Shown one piece after another: positions 24,737-30,206 of a stretch of DNA of 32,682 nucleotides (position 1 is the stretch's first letter; each line of letters begins with the position of its first letter). A program made the translations under genes and the position numbers. The notes beneath the pieces were generated by a model. The model was given only the letters and a program-made list of their open reading frames with translations. It was not told the origin of the DNA and searched no databases. Origin of the DNA: a virus; IMG/VR virus record IMGVR_UViG_3300003885_000024, positions 1 through 32,682 of that record; one strand, written 5' to 3'.

Positions 24737-25786
24737 CTACAGAGACACAACATTGCCATGAGGACGAATCAACTTCATTACATAATCATCCACACGTTTT
24801 TCCTGCCCATCAAAACGAGCAAACATAGCTGGCGTATGACTAACCCTTTTGGCAGCAAGAGCGAATGCCACACGATTTTCTCGATCTACAATACTAACAA
24901 ACTGGTGGTTGATTTCTTGTCTAATGTCGAAATAGCTAGACTCAAGAACTTCAGCTATAGCATTCAACTGATCGTGATATTCTTGATCTACCTCGTTCCA
25001 TACATCTTCTGTCACTTTGCCGTCTTGCATATTGTTCCAGATGGTTAATGGTGTCAAATTGGCCAACAAGGCACTTCTGCGAAAATAATCTTCAGACTTA
25101 ATTTTCACCCTAAGCCCGTTGTCGAATCGAATAACAAAACCTTCCATTTCAGAACCAGATACAGTTTTAATCTGACCACGACAATACCCAAGCCAATTAC
25201 GATCATAGGATTCGGTTATGGTAAATCCGAACTCTTTACTCCATTCCTCAACTTGCTCCCACTCGTATTCTTCTCCAGTATGTCTATTATAGGCAGCCAA
25301 TAGTACTAGGTCTTCCCTGTTGCCATAGTTCACTACGATCTTGGTCGCAGGACAGATAAGCTCAAACAGCAGCGTTACTTTGTCTGGCAACCCGGTCAGG
25401 TCGTATCGTTTCAGGAACTCTGTAGCCCATATTGCGCCAACGCTCTTGAACGAACCTCTGGTAGCTATTCGGTGTTGTCCACCATCTCTATAAAGGATAC
25501 CAAGCCATCCGTCTTGTTTTTTGAATATTCTGAATCCATCACGCCACGGAAGATTCCGCTCCTGTGTGTCTATTCGCTGGTTCATATTGAAGAATTTAGG
25601 GAAAGGTTGTGCGACTACTTCTCCCGTTTTTCTATTGTATATATTTCCACGGCTATTAAGGGTAATGTCGTCCCAGTGTTTGCAGTGATTCGCGTAGGTG
25701 TAGATAACAAGGTCTCCACGATTGTCACATCTGAGAACCTTCTGGCCTACAAGCGAATCTCTTATTTTTATGAATTCATGTTCCAT
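24737..25786 (-). CDS. rnlA: T4 Rnl1-type RNA ligase
   Basis: 349 aa from the ATG at 25786 (GGAG eight bases upstream); the longer frame runs into tRNA-Lys. Nucleotidyl-transferase motifs are in order: I, K90-Q-D-G (K90 the AMP-accepting lysine); Ia-like ATRGSF at 108-113; III, LLFELICP at 139-146 followed by KIVVNY; IV, EGFVIRF at 215-221; V, VKIKSEDYF at 227-235. Spacing and the C-terminal helical domain fit T4 RNA ligase 1, which reseals tRNA cut by host anticodon nucleases. It lies between tRNA genes, 20 bases downstream of tRNA-Lys(UUU). No 5'-kinase/3'-phosphatase partner is seen in the window. Confidence 0.9.
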   Translation of the reverse strand: MEHEFIKIRDSLVGQKVLRCDNRGDLVIYTYANHCKHWDDITLNSRGNIYNRKTGEVVAQPFPKFFNMNQRIDTQERNLPWRDGFRIFKKQDGWLGILYRDGGQHRIATRGSFKSVGAIWATEFLKRYDLTGLPDKVTLLFELICPATKIVVNYGNREDLVLLAAYNRHTGEEYEWEQVEEWSKEFGFTITESYDRNWLGYCRGQIKTVSGSEMEGFVIRFDNGLRVKIKSEDYFRRSALLANLTPLTIWNNMQDGKVTEDVWNEVDQEYHDQLNAIAEVLESSYFDIRQEINHQFVSIVDRENRVAFALAAKRVSHTPAMFARFDGQEKRVDDYVMKLIRPHGNVVSL

Positions 25787-25806
25787 TTTTATATCTCCAT
25801 AACAAC

Positions 25807-25878
25807 TGGGTCGGGTGGGACTCGAACCCACGACCAAAGGGTTAAAAGCCCCGTGCTCTGCCGCTGAGCTACCGACCC
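25807..25878 (-). tRNA. tRNA-Lys (UUU)
   Basis: 72 bases: acceptor GGGTCGG/CCGACCC, D stem GCTC/GAGC, loop CTTTTAA giving anticodon UUU, T-arm GTGGG/CCCAC with TTCGAGT, discriminator A. The top of the anticodon stem has one mismatch (position 27-43) and a G-U pair. CCA not encoded. It lies immediately upstream of the Rnl1-type ligase gene. Confidence 0.93.
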
Positions 25879-25880
25879 AA

Positions 25881-25964
25881 TGTGCGGGGCAGGATTCGAA
25901 CCTGCAAGTCCCAGAAGGGAAACGGGGTTACAGCCCGTCGAGCCACCAATTGCTCAACCCGCAC
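25881..25964 (-). tRNA. tRNA-Tyr (GUA)
   Basis: 84 bases with a long class II variable arm (CCC...GGG), as in bacterial tyrosine tRNAs. Acceptor GTGCGGG/CCCGCAC, anticodon stem ACGGG/CCCGT with loop CTGTAAC (anticodon GUA), T-arm GCAGG/CCTGC, discriminator A. Two bases separate it from tRNA-Lys. CCA not encoded. Confidence 0.94.
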
Positions 25965-25991
25965 GTCTACCAATTCAGTCACGAGACCAAT

Positions 25992-26064
25992 TACCCCGAG
26001 TAGGATTCGAACCTACACTGACATGGTTCTAAACCATGCGCCTCTGCCATTGGGCTATCGGGGC
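25992..26064 (-). tRNA. class I tRNA with anticodon UAG (nominal Leu)
   Basis: 73 bases: acceptor GCCCCGA/TCGGGGT, anticodon stem CATGG/CCATG, loop TTTAGAA (U33 present, anticodon UAG), variable loop of only five bases (TCAGT), T-arm GTAGG/CCTAC, discriminator A. A UAG anticodon reads the leucine codon CUA, yet bacterial leucine tRNAs have a long variable arm, as the other Leu tRNA here does. Charging is therefore uncertain. CCA not encoded. Confidence 0.85.
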
Positions 26065-26289
26065 TCAATTACCCATAGGATAATGCTTCTCTTCGTAATC
26101 ACCAACCACCAACACTAAAGACTCAAGAGATAATCGCTGAACAACAGTTGGCTTGTCTATGTTGCTGAGCAAATCAACGATCTCTAGCGACATATCGTAT
26201 TCATCACATGTGTGTACCCCGTTGGCACATAATTCTATCATCGTCATTTCGTGTATAGCCAATGCTTCCAATATTTCCTTTTGATCCAT
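26065..26289 (-). CDS. small phage protein, unknown
   Basis: 74 aa from the ATG at 26289 (AAAGG seven bases upstream); the longer frame to 26364 would run through tRNA-Leu. Acidic, mostly helical: DQKEILEALAIHEMTMIELCANGVHTCDEYD, then a helix (LSLESLVLVVGDYEEK). It has a pair of cysteines but no known motif. Its stop abuts the 5' base of the next tRNA, so processing of that tRNA would cut the message exactly at the end of the ORF. Confidence 0.6.
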   Translation of the reverse strand: MDQKEILEALAIHEMTMIELCANGVHTCDEYDMSLEIVDLLSNIDKPTVVQRLSLESLVLVVGDYEEKHYPMGN

Positions 26290-26304
26290 TTTTTTACCTT
26301 TCAA

Positions 26305-26386
26305 TACCCCTGGAGGGAGTCGAACCCTCAAGTCCTTTCGGACAGCGGAACTTAAACCCGCCACGTCGCCATTGCGTCACAGGGGC
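26305..26386 (-). tRNA. tRNA-Leu (UAA)
   Basis: 82 bases with a long variable arm (TGTCC...GGACT), acceptor GCCCCTG/CAGGGGT, anticodon stem GCGGG/TCCGC with loop TTTAAGT (anticodon UAA), T-arm GAGGG/CCCTC, discriminator A. It is a normal class II leucine tRNA and contrasts with the short-armed UAG tRNA about 240 bases away. CCA not encoded. Confidence 0.94.
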
Positions 26387-26445
26387 TAAAACCATTTCAT
26401 TTTTTGATAGTCGATGACGATATCAAATGCTATCCTAGTAGACAT
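26386..26445 (-). CDS. possible 19-aa peptide
   Basis: ATG at 26445 with GGAGG four bases before it, encoding MSTRIAFDIVIDYQKMKWF. The stop codon uses the first base of tRNA-Leu. The good ribosome site suggests translation, but the peptide is very short and resembles nothing I know. Confidence 0.35.
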   Translation of the reverse strand: MSTRIAFDIVIDYQKMKWF

Positions 26446-26612
26446 ATTTCCTCCGGTAGTATCCCGAAGGTATCCAACCACCATTCCTTCGGCTTATCAC
26501 GATGCTTTCGCCACGCCGTTTGTCCGCGACTTATACATTTTTCCTTACGATCCCTCTCCTGCTCAACCCATTCTCCGAATACGAACTTCTCGTTATCACT
26601 ATGCCCCCTAAT
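26430..26612 (-). pseudogene. coding-like frame without a normal start codon
   Basis: An open frame of about 60 codons whose translation looks like protein (FGEWVEQERDRKEK, KHRDKPKEWWLDTFGILPEE) but has no ATG or GTG in frame and a TTG only near the end. The first possible codon after the upstream in-frame stop region is ATT at 26612, which overlaps the stop of the preceding gene. The run AGGGGG at the junction would be a ribosome site or an indel-prone run. It may be a decayed gene, a +1 frameshift extension of the preceding gene, an ATT-started gene or a sequence error. Confidence 0.4.
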
Positions 26613-26832
26613 CCAACTCTATCTTTCGTGTCTTGCTATGCTTTCTTTTCTTTTTCTTAGTCTTATTTTTCTTTTTTTCTTCTTCAATAGTCGGAAGTAT
26701 TATGTCTTCTGGCATCTGTTTCATGTAGGTTTTACCAGGAGGTGGAGTATATAACTTATCTTCATTCTTGAAAATCTTGAATATAGTTCCTTTCTGTGCG
26801 TACTGACTTTGAAATATCCTGACACCAAACAA
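26608..26832 (-). CDS. Lys-rich small protein, TTG start or readthrough product
   Basis: 74 aa if started at TTG 26832 (GGA eight bases upstream). Hydrophobic/basic N-terminus (FGVRIFQSQYAQKGTIFKIF), then YTPPPGKTYMKQMPEDI and a highly basic C-terminus (KKKNKTKKKKRKHSKTRK). The frame is open for 11 further codons upstream (YSYGDLLDGIK), also protein-like, up to an in-frame TAG that ends the previous ORF. The natural start is therefore unclear: TTG, or readthrough of that TAG. The Lys-rich tail suggests nucleic-acid binding; no family is recognised. Confidence 0.5.
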   Translation of the reverse strand: MFGVRIFQSQYAQKGTIFKIFKNEDKLYTPPPGKTYMKQMPEDIILPTIEEEKKKNKTKKKKRKHSKTRKIELD

Positions 26833-26865
26833 TTTTATTCCGTCTAATAGGTCTCCATAGCTATA

Positions 26866-26997
26866 CTATGGGATCGATTGAAGCAATTCTACTAGATCAT
26901 CACTGTTTACCAGCAATCCTTCAAGTTCTTGAATGCTGCGACCTTTCAATTTCAAGCTAAAAAGAGCCTCTTGAATGTTTTTCTTACCAAACGCCAT
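26866..26997 (-). CDS. 43-aa ORF ending in TAG, in frame with the next gene
   Basis: ATG at 26997 encoding a compact helical peptide (AFGKKNIQEALFSLKLKGRS, IQELEGLLVNSDDLVELL). GGAAGA lies upstream of the ATG. The composition and the amphipathic helices look like a real domain, for instance a small helical module at the front of a larger protein. Its TAG stop is followed in the same frame, without another stop, by the Lys-rich ORF to 26608, giving a possible 130-codon protein if the TAG is read through or is a sequencing error. Confidence 0.5.
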   Translation of the reverse strand: MAFGKKNIQEALFSLKLKGRSIQELEGLLVNSDDLVELLQSIP

Positions 26998-27014
26998 ACT
27001 TATCTTCCCACAAC

Positions 27015-27281
27015 CTATCTGGACAAACTTTTGTATCTTTCAAGCAATCTAATAAGTCTGTCCGCATCTTGAAGCTTTATCATCGCACAGTCCCAATGAC
27101 CGTATTTACACTTGTATCCAAATAGATATTTGATTGCAATCCAGAGTCTACCGAAAAACCCGTGATACCGATTCAAAAAAACTGATGTATAAAGCTCAAC
27201 ATCATTCGGATCGTAAGCGTCTAACTTGAATCTCAGAGTATGTTCGTCAGTCTCACAGATACACTCAAAAAATTCACTCAT
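27015..27281 (-). CDS. conserved small phage protein, unknown function
   Basis: 88 aa from the second of two adjacent ATGs (27281), seven bases after AGGAGG; the ATG at 27284 would add one Met. The longer frame to 27326 runs through tRNA-Asn and is rejected. FFECICETDEHTLRFKLD at the start, VELYTSVFLNRYHGFFGRLWIAIKYLFGYKCKYGHWDC in the middle and DADRLIRLLERY at the end match a small family I know from many phage genomes without a role. Cys and His residues (CIC, CKYGHWDC) could bind a metal. Confidence 0.75.
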   Translation of the reverse strand: MSEFFECICETDEHTLRFKLDAYDPNDVELYTSVFLNRYHGFFGRLWIAIKYLFGYKCKYGHWDCAMIKLQDADRLIRLLERYKSLSR

Positions 27282-27296
27282 CATTTTTCCTCCTAA

Positions 27297-27369
27297 CTTA
27301 CCGGACGGGAGTCGAACCCGCGACATTCTCGTTAACAGCGAGATGCTCTGTCCACTGAGCTACCGGCAA
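27297..27369 (-). tRNA. tRNA-Asn (GUU)
   Basis: 73 bases: acceptor TTGCCGG/CCGGTAA, D stem GCTC/GAGC, anticodon stem TCTCG/CGAGA with loop CTGTTAA (anticodon GUU), T-arm GCGGG/CCCGT, discriminator G as usual for Asn. Its 5' end lies five bases after the 3' strand of the RNase P RNA P1 helix. CCA not encoded. Confidence 0.94.
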
Positions 27370-27374
27370 GATCG

Positions 27375-27580
27375 TATAGCCCTCATAGCAGGGATTCTGT
27401 TTGAGTCTCCGTCATTTATCTATGCCGCTACCCGACCATTATGGTGCTGCTCACCCACTAGGTCTATTTGCGTTGCAGCCTCCGTGGTTACAGGCTCGTA
27501 TCAACGCCTACCACGTTAAGCAGTGCTGTCCCTAGCTTCCTCAGTACGGTCTTACAGTACCGCGACGGAGCGGGGCTATA
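27375..27580 (-). ncRNA. rnpB: RNase P RNA, compact phage-encoded form
   Basis: About 206 nt on the - strand, lying exactly between tRNA-Pro and tRNA-Asn. Helices visible: P1 TATAGCCC (27580-27573) with GGGCTATA (27382-27375); P2 CTCCGTC (27570-27564) with GACGGAG (27413-27407); P3 CGGTAC (27562-27557) with GTACTG (27547-27542). P4 pairs AGC-U-AGGG (27537-27530) with CCCUGCU (27393-27387), including the single bulged U that is the hallmark of the catalytic core. Conserved single-strand blocks GAGGAAG, AAATAG, GATAAATGAC and ACAGAA are in the right order. Bacterial RNAs are ~350-400 nt, so peripheral domains are reduced. It is expected to cut 5' leaders from pre-tRNAs with a protein subunit, not seen here. 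Confidence 0.9.
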
Positions 27581-27581
27581 A

Positions 27582-27653
27582 TCAGGGTGGTAGGATTCGA
27601 ACCTACGACTTCTCGGCTCCAAACCGAGTACTCTTCCACTGAGCTACACCCTG
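27582..27653 (-). tRNA. tRNA-Pro (UGG)
   Basis: 72 bases: acceptor CAGGGTG/CACCCTG (C1-G72 and discriminator A, as in proline tRNAs), anticodon stem CTCGG/CCGAG with loop TTTGGAG (anticodon UGG), T-arm GTAGG/CCTAC with TTCGAAT. Its discriminator base is one nucleotide from the 5' end of the RNase P RNA P1 helix. CCA not encoded. Confidence 0.93.
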
Positions 27654-27841
27654 TGTAACTCCTTAAGATAAGAACCTGTCCCTTCTGGTCCCCATCCAAG
27701 TTCTTCGTCAACTTCTGCTCCAGTAACAATGTCAAATTTCCAACAACCACAATGAATAAATTTGTCATCAATAGATGTTATCTTCAATTTTATAGGAATA
27801 ATTGCTGCCAACATTCTTGTAACGGTGTCTCCAATTTTCAT
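27644..27841 (-). CDS. conserved small phage protein, unknown function
   Basis: 65 aa. KIGDTVTRMLAAIIPIKLKIT, then a strand ending in IHCGCWKFDIVTGAEVDEELGWGPEGTGSYL; I know this pattern from short phage and bacterial hypothetical proteins with a small beta-barrel look. No strong ribosome site is seen before the ATG at 27841, only a weak AAAG. The last ten bases of the ORF, including its TAG stop, are the 5' end of tRNA-Pro, so RNase P processing of the tRNA would remove the stop codon from the message. Confidence 0.65.
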   Translation of the reverse strand: MKIGDTVTRMLAAIIPIKLKITSIDDKFIHCGCWKFDIVTGAEVDEELGWGPEGTGSYLKELHRV

Positions 27842-27876
27842 ACTTTATACCAATCACAGTTAAGGGAGTCTAATTT

Positions 27877-28062
27877 CTATTCACATCCAATCACTTCAAC
27901 ATCAATTCCACGTTTCTTAGCCTCACAAACTATATGCTTGGTCCCTTTCGATTGTGACAAATCGTCATGAAAGGCAATGAGTAGATGAGGCTTTGTATCA
28001 AGCATCTTGATGTTCCTTAATGGGTTCCCTGCCCCTGGCAGACAACTATTTATGGACAACAA
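27877..28062 (-). pseudogene. C-terminal fragment of a DUF2493/SLOG-like protein
   Basis: The frame encodes LPGAGNPLRNIKMLDTKPHLLIAFHDDLSQSKGTKHIV... which matches the second half of DUF2493 (SLOG, DprA-like) proteins, where GP-x-RN-x-x-ML and LVIAF...GT occur. The first half, with the GGARGAD nucleotide-binding motif, is missing, and the frame opens only with a TTG directly after the stop of the upstream gene. It is either a decayed remnant or a short form coupled to the gene before it. At 61 codons it is about half the family length. Confidence 0.6.
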
Positions 28063-28287
28063 TCATTCATTATCATCATTAATGAATTTGGATTTGAATT
28101 CCTTCATCTGAGCAATCCTTTCCTCAGCCTGTTTACGTGTTGCATAGCATCCGAAATTGCGACCTGTCTTCTCACTATAAACACAATATGGCTTGCTTTT
28201 TTTCTTGCCGTCCTTACGGATTACTGCTGCTGCTGCCTCAGCAAGTCTATCTGTCGCCCTCATAATTTCCTTGTTCCAATCTTTCAT
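28063..28287 (-). CDS. small conserved phage protein, unknown function
   Basis: 74 aa; AGGAGG before the ATG. A helical, Ala-rich first half (MRATDRLAEAAAAVIRKDGK) is followed by KPYCVYSEKTGRNFGCYATRKQAEERIAQMKEFK, a small domain I recognise from many phage proteins. The two cysteines and the basic residues suggest nucleic-acid or metal contact, but no function is known to me. It ends in TGA directly before the DUF2493 fragment and overlaps the upstream 47-aa ORF. Confidence 0.7.
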   Translation of the reverse strand: MKDWNKEIMRATDRLAEAAAAVIRKDGKKKSKPYCVYSEKTGRNFGCYATRKQAEERIAQMKEFKSKFINDDNE

Positions 28288-28390
28288 CTCTCCACCTCCT
28301 TAGTCTTATGATTTGTTCAATTGTTAAGTAATACTTGTATGGTGTCTTAGATTTTCCTTTACGACGACCATTAGATAACCGTATACTCAT
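28247..28390 (-). CDS. 47-aa basic ORF
   Basis: ATG at 28390 with GGAG six bases upstream, encoding a basic helical peptide (SIRLSNGRRKGKSKTPYKYY, LTIEQIIRLRRWRDERLEQG). It overlaps the start of the next gene by 41 bases in another frame, which is longer than usual here. The good ribosome site and the protein-like composition favour a real gene. Confidence 0.45.
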   Translation of the reverse strand: MSIRLSNGRRKGKSKTPYKYYLTIEQIIRLRRWRDERLEQGNYEGDR

Positions 28391-28391
28391 T

Positions 28392-28649
28392 TTAATCTCC
28401 GTCACGAGGAAGTATTACCACATTATATGGCATAAAAATCACCTTGTCTTCAAGCTGTACCTCTTTGATAAGAAATGGGACAAGCCCCCAAATCTGACAA
28501 CCAACCTCGTAAGCCCTATCGTGTGTATCATAGAAATCGTGTACAATAGTCCCTTGAACCAATGCGAACTTGCCAGTATGGTGTTTACACCACTCTTCGC
28601 GGTTCTGGTCAAAAAAACCCAATTCGACGTCTAATACGTGATCTGTCAT
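28392..28649 (-). CDS. DUF5678-like small protein
   Basis: 85 aa; AGGAG a few bases before the ATG. LGFFDQNREEWCKHHTGKFALVQGTIV followed by DFYDTHDRAYEVGCQIWGLVPFLIKEV is the pattern of short proteins grouped as DUF5678, common in bacteria and phages and of unknown role. It is a small alpha/beta domain without catalytic residues I can point to. An 87-base gap upstream contains only small hairpins. Confidence 0.6.
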   Translation of the reverse strand: MTDHVLDVELGFFDQNREEWCKHHTGKFALVQGTIVHDFYDTHDRAYEVGCQIWGLVPFLIKEVQLEDKVIFMPYNVVILPRDGD

Positions 28650-28736
28650 ATCTCTCTCCTAACGACCCCTGTTGGGATAATGGTCTCACGGACCCAGCAA
28701 GACACAAAAAGGCAGCACGGGTCACCACAGTGACTC

Positions 28737-28949
28737 CTAGCCACCTACTAGTCCAGCAAGGGCAGATGCGAATCCACCTGCGAATTTACCACTGTTGTCA
28801 GTAAAAAGCTCCCAGCACGTTGAAAAACCAGACACACATGCTGAAACATCCCAACCACCAACATTACTAACTAGCCCTTCTAATAGATGGCAGCCACTAC
28901 ACAAAAACATAGACGATGTAAGAAAAATTATACATAATTTCTTACGCAT
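28737..28949 (-). CDS. small predicted lipoprotein
   Basis: 70 aa. Basic start (MRKK), hydrophobic segment (LCIIFLTSSMFL) and a lipobox-like LCSGC with the probable lipid-carrying Cys at residue 20; position -3 is Cys instead of the usual Leu, with Leu at -4. The remaining 50 residues are short and Gly-rich (GKFAGGFASALAGLVGG). Phage lipoproteins of this size act as outer-membrane spanins or in superinfection exclusion, and either is possible. If it is a lipoprotein, a Gram-negative host is slightly favoured. The ATG overlaps the upstream stop (TAATG). Confidence 0.6.
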   Translation of the reverse strand: MRKKLCIIFLTSSMFLCSGCHLLEGLVSNVGGWDVSACVSGFSTCWELFTDNSGKFAGGFASALAGLVGG

Positions 28950-29203
28950 TACATATCACCCCATCCACTTCCTTTTCCACGTTTCTTCACACTTGGAGCC
29001 TTCTTCATAGGAGGAAATCTACGATAAATCTCCCCTGCTGTGATTTTTCTTAGTTCTTCTAACCAAACATCTTCTGACTCAGGCGTCCACACATTAGGAC
29101 TTACAATCGAATCAAGTATCTCTTGATCCGGTGGTTCTATCTCAGCCCGTTCTCTCTCCTGGATTTGCCGTTTTTGTTTATTTTTCTTCTGACTGTGATC
29201 CAT
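28949..29203 (-). CDS. charged small protein, unknown
   Basis: 84 aa; AAGGG nine bases before the ATG. Highly basic/acidic N-terminus (HSQKKNKQKRQIQERERAEI), a central PDQEILDSIVSPNVWTPES and a basic, Gly-rich end. It is probably disordered at both ends with a short helical core. It overlaps the upstream gene by 26 bases and the lipoprotein gene by one. No family recognised. Confidence 0.55.
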   Translation of the reverse strand: MDHSQKKNKQKRQIQERERAEIEPPDQEILDSIVSPNVWTPESEDVWLEELRKITAGEIYRRFPPMKKAPSVKKRGKGSGWGDM

Positions 29204-29432
29204 CTTGAATACCCTTATTCAAAAGAAGGTGTGCGAACATCGCCTTCTTCATAGGTCCAATATCATTATACACACAACCCTTTACCCAACGTCCCTCAAC
29301 AAAAGATAAATAACACTTAGTGGCAACACAAATCTCTTTTTGTGTCTTGCCATCAATTTCAGTATCCAACCAATAATTTGAAGTTGCACTGTTTGTCACT
29401 TGGCCACAGTTTGTACATATTGCTATCGGCAT
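29178..29432 (-). CDS. small zinc-ribbon-like protein
   Basis: 84 aa from the ATG at 29432 (GGGTAG upstream); an ATG at 29444 lies deeper in the preceding gene without a ribosome site. The opening PIAICTNCGQVTN has a C-x2-C knuckle, and later cysteines (EICVATKC and KGC) could complete a metal site. The middle strand YWLDTEIDGKTQKE suits a zinc-ribbon of the kind in which a second pair of ligands follows a beta hairpin. Role unknown; nucleic-acid binding is a guess. Confidence 0.6.
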   Translation of the reverse strand: MPIAICTNCGQVTNSATSNYWLDTEIDGKTQKEICVATKCYLSFVEGRWVKGCVYNDIGPMKKAMFAHLLLNKGIQDGSQSEEK

Positions 29433-29800
29433 TTTTCTACCCATTTCGCAGCAGAAGCGATATCTAAAGATATGAATGGAAGCTTGATAGCATGTGGGAG
29501 AACGCGAAGTATATTATCAGCACCGGCTGGATTACAAGAATGTATAACACACGGTGTTTCTTTGTTCTTTGTAAACGAAGCAATAAACTCTGCAAGTTTA
29601 TATCCGGTGTTATTTGCAAATGAATCAACAAACTCTTCTCCTCCTAGATCATGGTCTAGAAAGAGTAGGTCATACTTGTTGTTTACAACAAGACTTGTGC
29701 CTTCTTCTACGGTTTCGGCATGATCTATGTTATGGCCAATCAATTCTCGCCGGAACTTAACCATACGATGCTTATTGTCTTCCAGAATGAAAATCTTCAT
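29423..29800 (-). CDS. receiver-like protein of the cyclic-phosphate-processing (cREC) type
   Basis: 125 aa. MKIFILEDN (acidic pair E7, D8), then YDLLFLDHDLGG with D49 and D51 around H50, TGYKLAEFI, and CVIHSCNPAGADNI. The DHD and the HS-x-NP motifs set it apart from phospho-accepting CheY domains and match the family I know as the cyclic-phosphate-processing receiver domain, proposed by comparative genomics to act on RNA ends. The chemistry is a prediction in the literature, not shown here. Its position between RNA ligase genes and tRNAs fits an RNA-repair role. The ATG overlaps a tiny ORF and starts after AGGA. Confidence 0.75.
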   Translation of the reverse strand: MKIFILEDNKHRMVKFRRELIGHNIDHAETVEEGTSLVVNNKYDLLFLDHDLGGEEFVDSFANNTGYKLAEFIASFTKNKETPCVIHSCNPAGADNILRVLPHAIKLPFISLDIASAAKWVEKCR

Positions 29801-29830
29801 CAGTAGCTCAATCCTTTCTGATATCGTTCT

Positions 29831-29890
29831 CTACGACTGTGTCTTCCGTATTTCAATTTCGTCACAACCTAATATTACTCGCAACATCAT
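29831..29890 (-). CDS. possible 19-aa peptide
   Basis: ATG at 29890 (or the next ATG, 29887) after AGGAGG, encoding MMLRVILGCDEIEIRKTQS. The ribosome site is as good as that of real genes nearby. An overlapping GTG frame of 21 codons (TKLKYGRHSRRERYQKGLSY) ends exactly at the ATG of the receiver-like gene, so this leader could carry a short coupling peptide. Confidence 0.35.
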   Translation of the reverse strand: MMLRVILGCDEIEIRKTQS

Positions 29891-29908
29891 TTTTCCTCCT
29901 ACTCACAA

Positions 29909-30199
29909 CTACAATTCGACATCTCCTGCCGAATGAATCTTCTCATCTTCGTAGGGTACCATAACCCTCCGACGAAATTCCGCTTGAGCTTCTGACAAGG
30001 CAGACGAGACAACAGCCATTCTCGCATATCCACGTTTCCCACCGGTATCTTCATCGCACAAAAGCTTAGCAAGACGAAACAAGACATAGTTTAGTTCGCC
30101 CGATAATTCATCATTACTAGCTCTGGCATTCAGAATCTCGGCCAAGCTATTTATCAGAGTGTCATACTTCGCTCTATTTTTCTTTGGGATATATGGCAT
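29909..30199 (-). CDS. conserved phage protein, DUF6899-like
   Basis: 96 aa; AGGAG four bases before the ATG. It opens with MPYIPKKNRAKYD, has GELNYVLFRLAKLL in the middle and ends with SEAQAEFRRRVMVPYEDEKIHSAGDVEL. This start/middle/end pattern is that of a common small phage family (I recall it as DUF6899) of unknown role, mostly helical. Six bases separate it from the ligase gene upstream, so the two are probably in one transcript. Confidence 0.7.
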   Translation of the reverse strand: MPYIPKKNRAKYDTLINSLAEILNARASNDELSGELNYVLFRLAKLLCDEDTGGKRGYARMAVVSSALSEAQAEFRRRVMVPYEDEKIHSAGDVEL

Positions 30200-30206
30200 T
30201 ATACTC

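Noticed and set aside
24735-26364. N-terminal extensions of the ligase and 74-aa genes through tRNA sequences
   Set aside because: The extra residues are translations of tRNA genes; internal ATGs with good ribosome sites fit better.
26404-26754. + strand ORF of 116 codons across the small-gene region
   Set aside because: It is Ser/Leu/Phe-rich reverse-complement sequence of Lys- and Glu-rich - strand ORFs, without a ribosome site.
27226-27519. + strand ORF of 97 codons
   Set aside because: It runs through tRNA-Asn and most of the RNase P RNA on the other strand and has no protein-like features.
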